Shown here piece after piece: positions 1-9,223 of a stretch of DNA of 64,000 bases. How positions within the stretch are numbered: the stretch's first letter is position 1; every line of letters begins with the position of its first letter. Made by a program: the position numbers and the translations under genes. The stretch spans positions 62,001-126,000 of the forward strand of contig JAEWTV010000031.1 in NCBI GenBank assembly GCA_023397675.1, given 5' to 3'. The notes beneath the pieces were generated by a model. That model did not search any database. It had not been told where the DNA came from and worked only from the letters and a program-made list of their open reading frames with translations. The stretch comes from Bacillota bacterium. GTDB lineage: Bacteria; Bacillota; Clostridia; Acetivibrionales; JANLFN01.

Positions 1-1031
1 TCAGGAATATCCTGTTGATTTGGAAGTCCCTCAATGTGTAACGACTTCAACAAACCTGCCATTTTCTTTAGGTTTGTATCATTAATAAGTCCCTTGTCCA
101 ATGTAAAATCTACATTATAAATGGTTCTGTTTTCATATACCGGAACAACAAAATCTATATGTGTTTTTTCTTTCCATCCGGTAGAATCGAAGCTGCCTGT
201 GTCATAGACGTACTGATATGTTGTAACACCATACAAGCTGCTTTCAGATTTGTTAACCAGCTTCATTGCTGCTTCGTTGCCATTTTTGTCACCCAAAAGA
301 AAAGTGTTTGTAAAGTAAGCGCTTAACGAGTCGTAGCTGTTTTTTTTGTATTCAACGAACTTGTTAAAAAGCTTATCCTCAGAAACAGAGGTATCATCAC
401 TATATTTCTTTATTGCATCTGCTGCGGAAGTATTAAAACTGTCACAGTAAATTAATGCCGAATACTGTTGGTCTGTGTCCTTAATAACAACTGAGGAGTC
501 ACTGAATTTGCTGCCGGCCTGACTGAAGTCAGGATAAAATTCTTTTGAGCCACTAATTGAATACTTGTTTGTTATATTTATAAAGTCCGGGGATTCTGCG
601 GAATAAGTCTGGCCAGAAGGCAGTAAATATAGTACTCCGGTATCTTTATCATACTTTACTGAAAGATTGAATGTACTTTTGATAAAATCGAGTGGCAAAT
701 ATAATGAATCATTTATCATTACCGGCAGGGAATATGAAGATTTAACCGAAGTATCCGTATTCTCTGTTTCAAGACTGCAAGCATATTCAGCGCCGGAAAA
801 TTTTATTACTACTATTTTATTTTTACTGTCAAAGTTTGTACTGGAACCTGTAATTGAATCAAAATCTGATGAGTTTATCAGGTATTTATTACCCTTATCC
901 AGCAATGGTTTTGAGCATGAAAAGATCTTACCGGAATAATAAGCTTTTAAGCCTGTTTCGCCGTACGATACTGAAAACTGCATCATTAATGTTATAAAAG
1001 CCACCAATAATATTGTGATCCTTCTGGACAT
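1..1031 (-). CDS. Secreted protein with copper amine oxidase-like stalk domain (partial, C-terminus outside window)
   Basis: An open frame runs on the minus strand from an ATG at 1029-1031 off the left edge, giving about 343 residues. It begins with a typical signal peptide (basic MSRRI, then a hydrophobic stretch to about residue 20, then SVSYGE). Residues about 88-115 read like the stalk domain called copper amine oxidase N-terminal (LYLPLDFIKSTFNLSVKYD). This module is common in clostridial surface proteins and carries no amine oxidase activity. The remainder is Ser/Thr/Asn-rich without recognised motifs. A surface role is inferred; the function is unknown. Confidence 0.75.
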   Translation of the reverse strand, partial: MSRRITILLVAFITLMMQFSVSYGETGLKAYYSGKIFSCSKPLLDKGNKYLINSSDFDSITGSSTNFDSKNKIVVIKFSGAEYACSLETENTDTSVKSSYSLPVMINDSLYLPLDFIKSTFNLSVKYDKDTGVLYLLPSGQTYSAESPDFINITNKYSISGSKEFYPDFSQAGSKFSDSSVVIKDTDQQYSALIYCDSFNTSAADAIKKYSDDTSVSEDKLFNKFVEYKKNSYDSLSAYFTNTFLLGDKNGNEAAMKLVNKSESSLYGVTTYQYVYDTGSFDSTGWKEKTHIDFVVPVYENRTIYNVDFTLDKGLINDTNLKKMAGLLKSLHIEGLPNQQDIP

Positions 1032-1285
1032 AAAAGAAATACCCCTTTATAGATAAACCAAACATTGCTATTTTCTTTATCATAGCAGAATGACACTATA
1101 TGAACAATAAATGTAAAGGAGTTGTAAAATAAGTGAAATATTAAGTTAAAATATTGAATACAAGAAGTGTATAGATTTGCAAAAATAATGTCAATTAATT
1201 ACCTTTAATTAATAAAAAAATATGTTATTATTAGAGCAATGCAGTTTAAAGACTTTGCGCTATTATAATATTTGGGGTGAATAAA

Positions 1286-2095
1286 TTGAATTTGACAGAT
1301 AAATTTGAAAAGCTGAAAAAACAGCTTAGTGAAATGGAAAGTGTTGCGGTTGCTTTTTCAGGAGGTGTAGATAGTACATTCCTTCTTAAGGCAGCACATG
1401 ATGTCCTTAAAGATAAGGTAATTGCCATTACTGCCCGTTCTTCTACATATCCTGAAAGAGAATTCAGGGAAGCGGTAAGTTTTGTAACCGGGTTGGGAAT
1501 AAAGCATTTTCCAATAGTCTCAGAAGAACTGGAAATTGACGGTTTTTCCGGTAATCCTGTAAACAGGTGCTATTACTGTAAGAAGGAATTGTATACAAAA
1601 ATTTGTGATATTGCTAAAGAGAATAATCTGAACTATGTTATTGATGGTTCAAACATTGATGATATAGGCGATTACAGGCCAGGTATGCAGGCTCTCCAGG
1701 AACTTGGCATTAAAAGCCCGTTAAAGGAAGCAGGACTTACCAAGCAGGATATAAGAGACTTGTCCAAACAGATGAATCTGCCAACCTGGGACAAACAGGC
1801 TTTTGCATGCCTCGCATCCAGAATCCCTTACGGACAGCAAATAACGAAGGACAAACTGGATACGATTGATAAAGCAGAGCAATTCCTTCTTGATTTGGGG
1901 TTCAGAAATTTAAGGGTGCGCCATCATGGCGAACTTGCAAGGATAGAGGTTGCATCCGGAGAACGCAGCAAGTTCTTTGATACTGATTTGATGGATAAGG
2001 TTTACAACTATCTAAAAAGTCTTGGGTTTACATATGTTTCGCTTGATTTAAAAGGCTATAGAACTGGAAGCATGAACGAAACCATCAACAAATAG
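1286..2095 (+). CDS. larE: LarE, ATP-dependent sacrificial sulfur transferase
   Basis: LarE adenylates the pyridinium biscarboxylate mononucleotide intermediate and inserts sulfur twice to make the nickel-pincer (NPN) cofactor precursor. The 269-residue product has the PP-loop SGGVDS at about residues 25-30 and the conserved NRCYYCK and FACLASRIPYG segments. Cysteines in both segments fit LarE forms reported to bind an Fe-S cluster and recycle rather than sacrifice one Cys; that assignment is inference. An in-frame GTG lies at 1277, but GGGGTG at 1274-1279 overlaps it and is properly spaced from the TTG at 1286, so TTG is preferred. It is first in an operon with larB and larC. Confidence 0.9.
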   Translation: MNLTDKFEKLKKQLSEMESVAVAFSGGVDSTFLLKAAHDVLKDKVIAITARSSTYPEREFREAVSFVTGLGIKHFPIVSEELEIDGFSGNPVNRCYYCKKELYTKICDIAKENNLNYVIDGSNIDDIGDYRPGMQALQELGIKSPLKEAGLTKQDIRDLSKQMNLPTWDKQAFACLASRIPYGQQITKDKLDTIDKAEQFLLDLGFRNLRVRHHGELARIEVASGERSKFFDTDLMDKVYNYLKSLGFTYVSLDLKGYRTGSMNETINK

Positions 2096-2108
2096 GCGGT
2101 GCCGTTTA

Positions 2109-2966
2109 ATGAAAATCGGTATTATAGGTGCAGGTAGAGTTGGATGCTCACTTGCAGTAGGCTTATCGAAAAGACAGTATGACATTGGGGGAATATACAG
2201 CAGGAGTAGGGATTCAGTTTTATTTCTCGATAATTTACTTGGGATAGAATTACCCAATGAACTTACTCTTGTAGTAAACAACTCAGAAGTTATATTTATT
2301 ACTGTTCCTGACATGGAGCTTTTCTCTGTTGTTAATGATATTAAAGGTTTCGGTGATCTTAAAGGTAAGACATTCCTTCACTGCAGCGGAGCAGAAACCT
2401 CTGATATATTACAGCCCCTTAGGGATTTAGGTGCCTGGGTAGGATCGCTTCACCCCATACAGACTTTTGCGGACAAGACTGAAGGTTATTTTGGACTTAG
2501 CAATATATATTTCAGCTTTGAAGGTGACCACGAAGCGTATATAATAAGTGAAAGAATTGTAAATTCTCTTGATTCAAAGCTTATTACAATCCCAAAGGAG
2601 TCTAAAACACTATACCATGCGGCTGCATGCATTCTTTCGAATTATGTAGTAACCCTTTCGCATGCTGCAGAAACTATGCTTGAAAAAGCAGGTATAGACA
2701 AAAGTATTGCATTAAAGGCTTTTGAACCATTAATAAAGCACACAGTGGAAAACATAGTTGGTCTAGGAAGCATTAAAGCTCTTACCGGGCCAGTTTCCAG
2801 AGGAGATATTGCAACCATTGAAAGCCACTTGGAACAAATAGCAAAAAAGAATCCTGAAAATCTGGACTTATATAAAATCCTTCTAAAGTACACAGCGAAT
2901 ACTGCTTTGAAGGGTACAAAAATAGATCAAGAAAAAGCAGATTTTATAAAACGGTTGGGAGAGTGA
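2109..2966 (+). CDS. Rossmann-fold DUF2520 family oxidoreductase-like protein
   Basis: The 285-residue protein starts with a dinucleotide-binding motif (GIIGAGRVGCSLA, residues 3-15). A beta-alpha-beta domain follows, with the LHCSGAETSDIL and GSLHPIQTF segments, then a helical DUF2520 C-terminal domain (about 155-285). The architecture resembles pyrroline-5-carboxylate and ketopantoate reductases, so NAD(P) binding is likely, but the substrate is unknown. It lies 13 bases after larE and ends at or just before the start of larB, so it is cotranscribed with the NPN cofactor genes. It is not one of the three known Lar biosynthetic enzymes. Confidence 0.8.
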   Translation: MKIGIIGAGRVGCSLAVGLSKRQYDIGGIYSRSRDSVLFLDNLLGIELPNELTLVVNNSEVIFITVPDMELFSVVNDIKGFGDLKGKTFLHCSGAETSDILQPLRDLGAWVGSLHPIQTFADKTEGYFGLSNIYFSFEGDHEAYIISERIVNSLDSKLITIPKESKTLYHAAACILSNYVVTLSHAAETMLEKAGIDKSIALKAFEPLIKHTVENIVGLGSIKALTGPVSRGDIATIESHLEQIAKKNPENLDLYKILLKYTANTALKGTKIDQEKADFIKRLGE

Positions 2967-2971
2967 TAAGT

Positions 2972-3718
2972 GTGAATTCAGAAAACCTTAAATCTATTCT
3001 TCAGGGTATAAAGGATGGAAATGTCAGTATAGATGAGGCATTGCTAAAACTAAAGAGTGAACCGTTTGAAGACCTTGGCTTTGCAAAGGTTGATCATCAT
3101 AGGAAAATAAGAAACGGGTATCCTGAAGTTATATACTGCCAGGGTAAAACAGTTCAACAAATAAAAGCAATTGTTGAAAGGCTTATGCAAAGAGAAAATA
3201 ATATAATGGCTACCAGAGCAGGTAAGGAAGTATATGAAGCCATAAGGGAAGTCACCGATGATGCCGTTTATTATGAAGCAGCAAGAATAGTTGTTGTTAA
3301 AAGAAGGGACATAATCCTTACAGAAAAGGTAATTGCAGTTGTAACTGCAGGTACTTCCGATATTCCTGTTGCGGAGGAAGCCGCAGTAACTGCAGAAACA
3401 TTGGGTAATAAGGTGGAAAGATTGTACGATGTTGGGGTGGCGGGCATACATAGACTATTTTCCAACATGGATGCAATAATGAGAGCAAATGTTCTTATTG
3501 TTGTAGCCGGAATGGAAGGGGCCTTGGCAAGCGTTGTCGGAGGTCTGGTTGATAAGCCTGTTATAGCAGTACCTACAAGTGTAGGCTATGGCGCCAATTT
3601 CGGCGGGCTGGCTGCTCTGCTTACAATGCTTAACAGCTGTGCAAGTGGAATAGGTGTTGTTAATATTGATAATGGTTTTGGAGCTGGATATCTTGCAAGT
3701 ACAATTAATCAAATTTAA
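2972..3718 (+). CDS. larB: LarB, NaAD carboxylase/hydrolase of nickel-pincer cofactor synthesis
   Basis: LarB carboxylates the pyridine ring of nicotinic acid adenine dinucleotide and cleaves the phosphoanhydride to give pyridinium-3,5-biscarboxylate mononucleotide. The 248-residue protein has the family's N-terminal domain and a PurE-like C-terminal domain (AVVTAGTSDIPVAEEAA and VAVPTSVGYGANFGG segments). A GTG at 2963 overlaps the previous stop codon, but the GGGAG site at 2957-2961 is too close to it. The GTG at 2972 is 10 bases downstream and is preferred. larC follows 17 bases later. Confidence 0.9.
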   Translation: MNSENLKSILQGIKDGNVSIDEALLKLKSEPFEDLGFAKVDHHRKIRNGYPEVIYCQGKTVQQIKAIVERLMQRENNIMATRAGKEVYEAIREVTDDAVYYEAARIVVVKRRDIILTEKVIAVVTAGTSDIPVAEEAAVTAETLGNKVERLYDVGVAGIHRLFSNMDAIMRANVLIVVAGMEGALASVVGGLVDKPVIAVPTSVGYGANFGGLAALLTMLNSCASGIGVVNIDNGFGAGYLASTINQI

Positions 3719-3735
3719 TTATATAGGGTGAATAT

Positions 3736-5181
3736 ATGAAGATTTTATATTTTGACTGTTTTTCCGGAATTAGCGGTGACATGACACTTGGGGCTTTGCT
3801 GAATTTGGGAATAGATAAGGATCTGTTTTTGAAAGAATTGTCAAAGCTCAATCTTACAGGTTATAAAATAGAAATAGGAACAAAGTCTAAAAGTGGAATA
3901 ACCTGTACTGACGTAAATGTAATTATTACAGAAGACTATAAGAAGCTTGAAGAAAAGTTTGAAAAGCACCAGAAGGAAATGTATGAACATGAATTGGCAC
4001 ATAAGGCAAATACACATGTACATATAGATGAGCACGGACATGAATACAGCCATGAGCACAGCCATGATGAGGGAGAACAAGAGCATATTCATGAACATAG
4101 CCAGGAAGACAGTCATAGTCACCATCATGACCATGGCCATGAACATGAGCACAGCCACGATCATATGCATACACATGACCATGACCATTCGCATCCTCAT
4201 TCACACAGCCATTCAATGCGCAACCTTAAGACAATAGAAATGATGATAGACTGGAGCGACCTTAATCAAAATGTTAAGAATTTAAGCAAAAAGATTTTCC
4301 GAGAGATAGCCGGGGCTGAAGCTAAGGTTCATAATATGGAGGTTGAAAACGTAACATTCCACGAAGTGGGTGCAATCGATTCTATTGTTGATATTGTAGG
4401 AAGTGCAATTTGTCTGGATATTCTGGGCGTGCAAAAGGTATTTTCCTCACCGCTTCATGATGGAAAAGGGTTTATAGAATGTCAGCACGGTATTATTCCG
4501 GTACCTGTTCCTGCTGTAATGGAAATGCTTGCAGGAAGCGGCATACCATTAATATCCGAGGATGTACAGACCGAAATGGTTACTCCTACAGGTATGGGAA
4601 TCATTAAAACAATTGCATGCGGCTTTGGTAATATCCCAGAGGTGGCAATTGAAAAAGTTGGGTATGGGGCCGGGAAGAGAAACACCGGAAGGTTTAATGC
4701 CCTTCGTGTTGTAATGGGTACTTTGGAAGATAAGAATGAACTAAAAGATGAAATAATAAAGCTTGAAACAAATATTGATGATACAAGCTCTGAAATCTTG
4801 GGCTACACTATGGAAAGGCTTTTTAGTGTAGGTGCACTTGATGTTTTTCTTACACCTATATATATGAAGAAAAATCGTCCTGCAACAATGGTTACAGTGC
4901 TGGTAAACAGGGAAAATGAACAGACTGCGGTTGATTTGCTATTGAAGGAAACTTCAACTCTGGGAATACGAAAAAGTACCTTGAAACGTTACTGCCTCGA
5001 CAGGGAAATTGTGAAGATTAATACTCAATTCGGTGAGGTCAGTGTAAAGCTTTCAAAGGGAAAGGATTTTTCCAAGCTTTCACCGGAATATGAAGACTGC
5101 AGGAAAATAGCCGAGACAACAGGATTGCCGCTGCGCGAGATATACCGTATAGTTAACGAAAGTTCAAAGGATTTAATATAA
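3736..5181 (+). CDS. larC: LarC, CTP-dependent nickel insertion protein with long His-rich insert
   Basis: LarC inserts nickel into the thiolated pyridinium mononucleotide to complete the NPN cofactor used by LarA-type racemases and epimerases. The 481-residue product opens with MKILYFDCFSGISGDMTLGA, the LarC hallmark, and is one continuous frame. In Lactobacillus plantarum LarC is made by a programmed frameshift; none is needed here. Residues about 80-158 form a very His/Asp/Glu-rich segment with dozens of His, likely a nickel-storage or metal-buffering insert. AGGGTG lies upstream of the ATG. The following radical SAM gene begins 17 bases later. Confidence 0.92.
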   Translation: MKILYFDCFSGISGDMTLGALLNLGIDKDLFLKELSKLNLTGYKIEIGTKSKSGITCTDVNVIITEDYKKLEEKFEKHQKEMYEHELAHKANTHVHIDEHGHEYSHEHSHDEGEQEHIHEHSQEDSHSHHHDHGHEHEHSHDHMHTHDHDHSHPHSHSHSMRNLKTIEMMIDWSDLNQNVKNLSKKIFREIAGAEAKVHNMEVENVTFHEVGAIDSIVDIVGSAICLDILGVQKVFSSPLHDGKGFIECQHGIIPVPVPAVMEMLAGSGIPLISEDVQTEMVTPTGMGIIKTIACGFGNIPEVAIEKVGYGAGKRNTGRFNALRVVMGTLEDKNELKDEIIKLETNIDDTSSEILGYTMERLFSVGALDVFLTPIYMKKNRPATMVTVLVNRENEQTAVDLLLKETSTLGIRKSTLKRYCLDREIVKINTQFGEVSVKLSKGKDFSKLSPEYEDCRKIAETTGLPLREIYRIVNESSKDLI

Positions 5182-5198
5182 AGAGGTGCAATAGACAT

Positions 5199-6131
5199 TT
5201 GCTGTACAATAAGTTTTCCGAATACCTAAAAAATAGATATGGAACAAAGGTATACAAGCTTCCGGTCAACATACCGGTAACATGCCCAAACAGGGATGGA
5301 AAGCTAAGTACAGAAGGGTGCATATTCTGCGGTGAAGAGGGAGCCGGCTTTGAATGTCTGCCCAATACCATGGGTATAAGAGAACAAATTATTGCAAATT
5401 CACAGTATATCGGGAAAAATTACGGCTCCGAGAAGTTCATTGCATATTTCCAAAATTACAGTAACACCTACCTTCCTGTTAAGATACTTGAAGAGTATAT
5501 ATTGGAAGCATGTATGGAAGACATTGCTGCAATTTATATTTCAACACGTCCCGATTGTATAAGCTGTGATTGTGCCTCAATGCTAAAGAAGATAAAAGCG
5601 GATAAAAAAATTGATATAGTTGTTGAATTAGGTCTTCAGACTGTAAACTATAAATCACTTAAAATTATGAACAGGGGCCATTCGCTGGCCGAATTTATTG
5701 ATGCGGTAAATACTCTTAATTCTAATAACCTTGAGGTTTGTGCTCATTACATAGTTGATTTTCCCACAGATGATATGGACGATGTCATTGAGGGGGCAAA
5801 GATTCTTTCGGCTCTTCGCATCGGTCAGGTTAAATGCCATTCCTTGTATATTCTCAAGGATACCGTCCTTGATGAAATGTACCAAAGCGGTGCAATTAAA
5901 CTCATAACTACGGATGAGTATATTGAACGAATTATTACTTTTCTAGAATACCTTAACCCTGAAATAGTTGTTCAAAGACTTCTGGGCAGAGCACCCAAAG
6001 ATAGGACAAGCTTCTGTAACTGGGGACTCAGCTGGTGGAAACTTCGTGATATGATTGAAGAAAAAATGAGAATGGAAGACCGTTTTCAGGGTAAGAAGTT
6101 TAATTATCTCAATGGTTCAGCCTGTATATAA
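5199..6131 (+). CDS. Radical SAM protein, TIGR01212/YhcC family
   Basis: The 310-residue protein has a variant radical SAM cluster motif, CX11CX2C (Cys29, Cys41, Cys44, in CPNRDGKLSTEGCIFC). This long spacing is typical of the YhcC/TIGR01212 family related to Elp3-like proteins. Conserved ISTRPDCI and VELGLQTVN segments follow. The reaction is unknown for the family. The start is a TTG at 5199, preceded by AGAGGTG at 5182-5188 with a 10-base spacer; no better-placed ATG exists. The position directly after larC suggests readthrough from the lar operon, but a role in NPN synthesis is not established. Confidence 0.85.
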   Translation: MLYNKFSEYLKNRYGTKVYKLPVNIPVTCPNRDGKLSTEGCIFCGEEGAGFECLPNTMGIREQIIANSQYIGKNYGSEKFIAYFQNYSNTYLPVKILEEYILEACMEDIAAIYISTRPDCISCDCASMLKKIKADKKIDIVVELGLQTVNYKSLKIMNRGHSLAEFIDAVNTLNSNNLEVCAHYIVDFPTDDMDDVIEGAKILSALRIGQVKCHSLYILKDTVLDEMYQSGAIKLITTDEYIERIITFLEYLNPEIVVQRLLGRAPKDRTSFCNWGLSWWKLRDMIEEKMRMEDRFQGKKFNYLNGSACI

Positions 6132-6253
6132 TAATTGTTGTCTTTGCTTATAAAAATTGTATATTATTGAATAATTATTGAAGTTGCTATTTGTCTATTG
6201 TAAAATGAAATAGTAATTTATTTTTTTATTTAAAAAGTGAGGTTTTTATATAT

Positions 6254-7669
6254 ATGATCTGCCCTAATTGTAATTCTTATGTAGAGCCATATGATCATTT
6301 CTGCAGAAGCTGTGGCTGTAAAGTGGAAGCATCGCCAGCCGATAATACAGCCCCTCATCAAAGTACATACTTTACAGAAAATATAAACCAGTCAGAATCT
6401 GAAGTACCTGTAGGTGCTTCGGTACAATCAGTGTACCAGTCGCAGTATGAGTCAGTTCCGGTTATGCAGATGCAGCCTCCTCCATCACAGATTCCTCCTA
6501 TACAGCCTTACAATCAAATGCCTCAGCCTCAGGAGGGCTTTGGCCATGTTTACACGGGAAAAAAATCACGCTTATGGATGGTGTGGCTTATTCCTGCAGT
6601 TACCGCTGTGCTGATAGCGGCTTTTGTACTTATACTTTACTCAAGTTCAAAGAGTAAAGACACCAAAGTAGAGGACTTAAAGCTCAGAGCAGAAAATGCT
6701 GCGCTTGAAGGCAATCTGGAAGAAGCATCAAAGCTTATACAAGAAGCAATGGCTTTAAACCCTGATTACCCTGAATTAAAGGATGATGAAAGTATTCTTA
6801 AAAAAGGCGATAAAATATCTGATGCTTTGAAAAAGGTTGATGATCTTATAAAGCAGAAAGATTACAAGGAAGCTTTGGCGAGTCTTAATAAAACAGATGA
6901 AGAGATAAAAAAGGATAATGAGGTTTTTAAAAAAGTATTTTCCAAAATTGTTGAGAATAAAAAGGCTTTAATAAATGTAATGCAGCTTAAGGATAATGCA
7001 AGTTCCATGAAAAGCATAGACCAGCTTTGCCCTGTATACAAGGCAGCTGCAGCTATAAACACACCTGAAGCAATAAAGGTTTCTGAAGAATTGAAGTCAA
7101 GGATTGAGGAACTGGCAGCGACCAACACCAAAACTGCTCTAAAAAGCAAGGATTATGATTTCGAGCTTGAAGAACTCAATTTTGCATTACAGTATGTTAC
7201 AGGAAGCAAAAAGTTAACAGATTTGAAGAATGATATTCAGAAAAAGAAAAACGATTATGAGGCAAGCCTTAAAAAAATATCAGGCGGTATTTTAAGTAAG
7301 GAAAAAGAAATTACAGAAGGGGATATTACTGCAACCGTCACTCAACCTCTCCTGGACAGCAATGGGCATATCTCAGGAAAAGTTGTTAATAGTGGTACCA
7401 GTAAATATTATAATGTAAGGGTTCTGTTGAAGGTTTATGATGAAACCGGAAATATTATAGATCAGATTACAGTTCTTTGCAGTCCCGCTGAATTAGGTTC
7501 GAACAGCAGCATAACATTCACATATAAATATAATAACTCCTCAAAAGTCTATGTAAGACCGGTTGGTTTGGTCTACATTCAGGAAGAGGATGCAAGTTAT
7601 GACGAGGAACAAGGATATGGTGACAGGAATAATAATTTCGATAGCTATAATGAAGATGAAGAATATTAA
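6254..7669 (+). CDS. Zinc-ribbon membrane protein with FxLYD-like C-terminal domain
   Basis: The 471-residue protein begins with a zinc ribbon (Cys3, Cys6, Cys17, Cys20), followed by a Pro/Gln-rich linker (about 30-100). One transmembrane helix at about 107-130 precedes a Lys/Glu-rich helical region with TPR-like character (about 135-345). The C-terminal part (about 350-450, VNSGTSKYYNVRVLLKVYDETGNII) reads like an FxLYD beta-sandwich. The ribbon would be cytoplasmic and the rest extracellular. GTGAGG precedes the ATG. It sits 26 bases before a membrane-anchored serine protease with the same kind of anchor, so the two may act together; function is otherwise unknown. Confidence 0.75.
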   Translation: MICPNCNSYVEPYDHFCRSCGCKVEASPADNTAPHQSTYFTENINQSESEVPVGASVQSVYQSQYESVPVMQMQPPPSQIPPIQPYNQMPQPQEGFGHVYTGKKSRLWMVWLIPAVTAVLIAAFVLILYSSSKSKDTKVEDLKLRAENAALEGNLEEASKLIQEAMALNPDYPELKDDESILKKGDKISDALKKVDDLIKQKDYKEALASLNKTDEEIKKDNEVFKKVFSKIVENKKALINVMQLKDNASSMKSIDQLCPVYKAAAAINTPEAIKVSEELKSRIEELAATNTKTALKSKDYDFELEELNFALQYVTGSKKLTDLKNDIQKKKNDYEASLKKISGGILSKEKEITEGDITATVTQPLLDSNGHISGKVVNSGTSKYYNVRVLLKVYDETGNIIDQITVLCSPAELGSNSSITFTYKYNNSSKVYVRPVGLVYIQEEDASYDEEQGYGDRNNNFDSYNEDEEY

Positions 7670-7695
7670 TATAGATTCTTATAAGGGGAAAATCC

Positions 7696-8856
7696 ATGAA
7701 GAGTAAAAAAACTTTATATCTTATCATTAGTATAGGGCTTTCTGTAATAATCATAGCATCTGGCTTGATACTGCATTTTTCGTTAAATAAGAAGTTTGAC
7801 AGACAAAAGGGTGGAACCCCATCCAAACTGATGGCTCTTAATGATAATGCAACAACCGCACAAGGTACTACAACTGTTACAAAGTCCAAAAAAGATATCA
7901 TAACCGAATGCCAGAAACAGGTATTTTTTATAGAAATTGATACCGCGGAAGGAAAGGTTACAGGTTCAGGTTTCCTTTATAACAATAATGGTGATGTAGT
8001 AACAAACGCTCATGTTGTTGAAGGTGCTTCCAAAGTTAAAATAAGACTCTCAGATTCGAAAACTGAATATACAGGTACAGTAATTGGTCGCGGAGCTGAT
8101 TTGGATGTAGCGCTGGTTAGAGTGCCTGAATTATCAGGGATACTGCCCTTAAAAATAGCAAAGGACAGAAAAGCCCAGGTTGGAGATGAGGTTATTGCTC
8201 TCGGAAGTCCTCTGGGATATCAGAATACCGCTACAATAGGTATAATAAGCGGCTTGGACAGAAGCTTCCAAATAGGTAATTTCAATTATAATAAAGTTTA
8301 CCAGATATCTGCGCCGATATCTCCTGGAAGCAGCGGAGGGCCACTGATAGACGGCGTTAATGGCGAAGTCCTTGGTATAAATTCCGCATACATTGATCAG
8401 GGAAGTATAGGTTTCAGCATACCTATTTACCAGTGTGTTACTTACCTTGACAAATGGTCGGCAAACCCAGGTTCGGGAACTACAAAAGTTGGAGTTTCAG
8501 CACAGAAAATGACAGGTACCGATTTGACGCAAATGAGTAAGGAATTAATCAAATATCTTTATGGATGCATAACTACCAAGGATTACGCAACAGCATACCT
8601 TCTCTGGGGAGTTGATTGGAAGACAAAAACCAATTATGATACATACAAATCAGGTTTTAAAAACACTGAATCTGTAAGTGTTGATTCGGTAAGCGCAGTT
8701 ACAGGTTCGGATGGTGCGGTAAAAGTTAACGGAACCATTTCGGCGAAGGAAAAAGTAAATGACACCACCATAACTAAGAACTATAAGGTTACGTATCTTG
8801 TGGGATACGAAAATGGTACATTGAAGATACTTGATGGGAGTGCGGTAGCTCAATAG
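7696..8856 (+). CDS. Membrane-anchored trypsin-like serine protease (HtrA/S1C type, no PDZ)
   Basis: The 386-residue protein has an uncleaved N-terminal membrane helix (about 7-30), then an S1C protease domain with the full triad: His106 in VTNAHVV, Asp137 in LDVALV, Ser213 in PGSSGGP. No PDZ domain is visible. The last 120 residues form a separate domain (KYLYGCITTKDYATAYLLWG onward) resembling small NTF2-like secreted domains. It would act outside the membrane in protein quality control or signalling. AGGGGA lies upstream of the start, and a hairpin terminator follows the stop. Confidence 0.85.
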   Translation: MKSKKTLYLIISIGLSVIIIASGLILHFSLNKKFDRQKGGTPSKLMALNDNATTAQGTTTVTKSKKDIITECQKQVFFIEIDTAEGKVTGSGFLYNNNGDVVTNAHVVEGASKVKIRLSDSKTEYTGTVIGRGADLDVALVRVPELSGILPLKIAKDRKAQVGDEVIALGSPLGYQNTATIGIISGLDRSFQIGNFNYNKVYQISAPISPGSSGGPLIDGVNGEVLGINSAYIDQGSIGFSIPIYQCVTYLDKWSANPGSGTTKVGVSAQKMTGTDLTQMSKELIKYLYGCITTKDYATAYLLWGVDWKTKTNYDTYKSGFKNTESVSVDSVSAVTGSDGAVKVNGTISAKEKVNDTTITKNYKVTYLVGYENGTLKILDGSAVAQ

Positions 8857-8872
8857 TTAAACATTAAGTCAG

Positions 8873-8905
8873 AACCCTTCTTTAATAGAGAAGGGTTTTA
8901 TTTTT
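8873..8905 (+). terminator. Intrinsic terminator after the serine protease gene
   Basis: Stem arms AACCCTTCT and AGAAGGGTT enclose a 7-base loop and are followed by TTATTTTT, 16 bases after the stop codon. Confidence 0.9.
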
Positions 8906-8998
8906 AAAAATTTTGTTTTAAGTCTTTGCATTAACCTTCTATTTAGGTATAATATTAAATTATATTTGGGTATGAGGAATATATCCATTTTATTATAT

Positions 8999-9177
8999 AG
9001 GATCAAGTAAATATCCTATACATCATTTGCATTTCTAAAGCCAAATGCAAATGTATATCAAATCAGAATTTACTTTATCCTATTACATATGTAATAAGTT
9101 GAATTATAATCATCTATCATACCATCATGGGCGGCATTAAGGACCATGATGCATATTGAATGTATAATTCAACTTAT
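8999..9177 (+). repeat. Two-hairpin repeat, copy A (MITE-like)
   Basis: This stretch is about 80-85 percent identical by eye to the reverse complement of 23020-23196. The first hairpin has outer arms AGGATcAAGTAAAT (8999-9012) and AATTTACTTtATCCT (9067-9081) and an inner stem ATTTGCATT/AAATGCAAAT. A short palindrome, TATTACATATGTAATA (9081-9096), links to a second hairpin with arms ATAAGTTGAATTATA (9094-9108) and TATAATTCAACTTAT (9163-9177) and inner ATCATGG/ACCATGAT. TTATATAG flanks both sides (8993-9000, 9174-9181), possibly a target-site duplication. It fills most of the gap between the terminator and guaA. Confidence 0.75.
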
Positions 9178-9223
9178 ATAGTTCATTAAGAGCTTTAAAA
9201 ATAGATTTAAATGGGGTGTAAAT

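Noticed and set aside
3960..4215. Short repeated units that resemble a tandem or CRISPR-like array
   Set aside because: The repeats are CAT/CAC-GAT codon runs within larC in frame; there are no spacers or cas genes.
3841..4237. Several long overlapping reading frames, rich in His, Met or Val, on both strands inside larC
   Set aside because: They are shadows of the repetitive His/Asp/Glu codons of the LarC insert and have no ribosome sites of their own.
8930..9223. Guanine riboswitch before guaA
   Set aside because: The purine aptamer core is not present; the stretch is occupied by a repeat that recurs inverted at 23 kb, away from purine genes.
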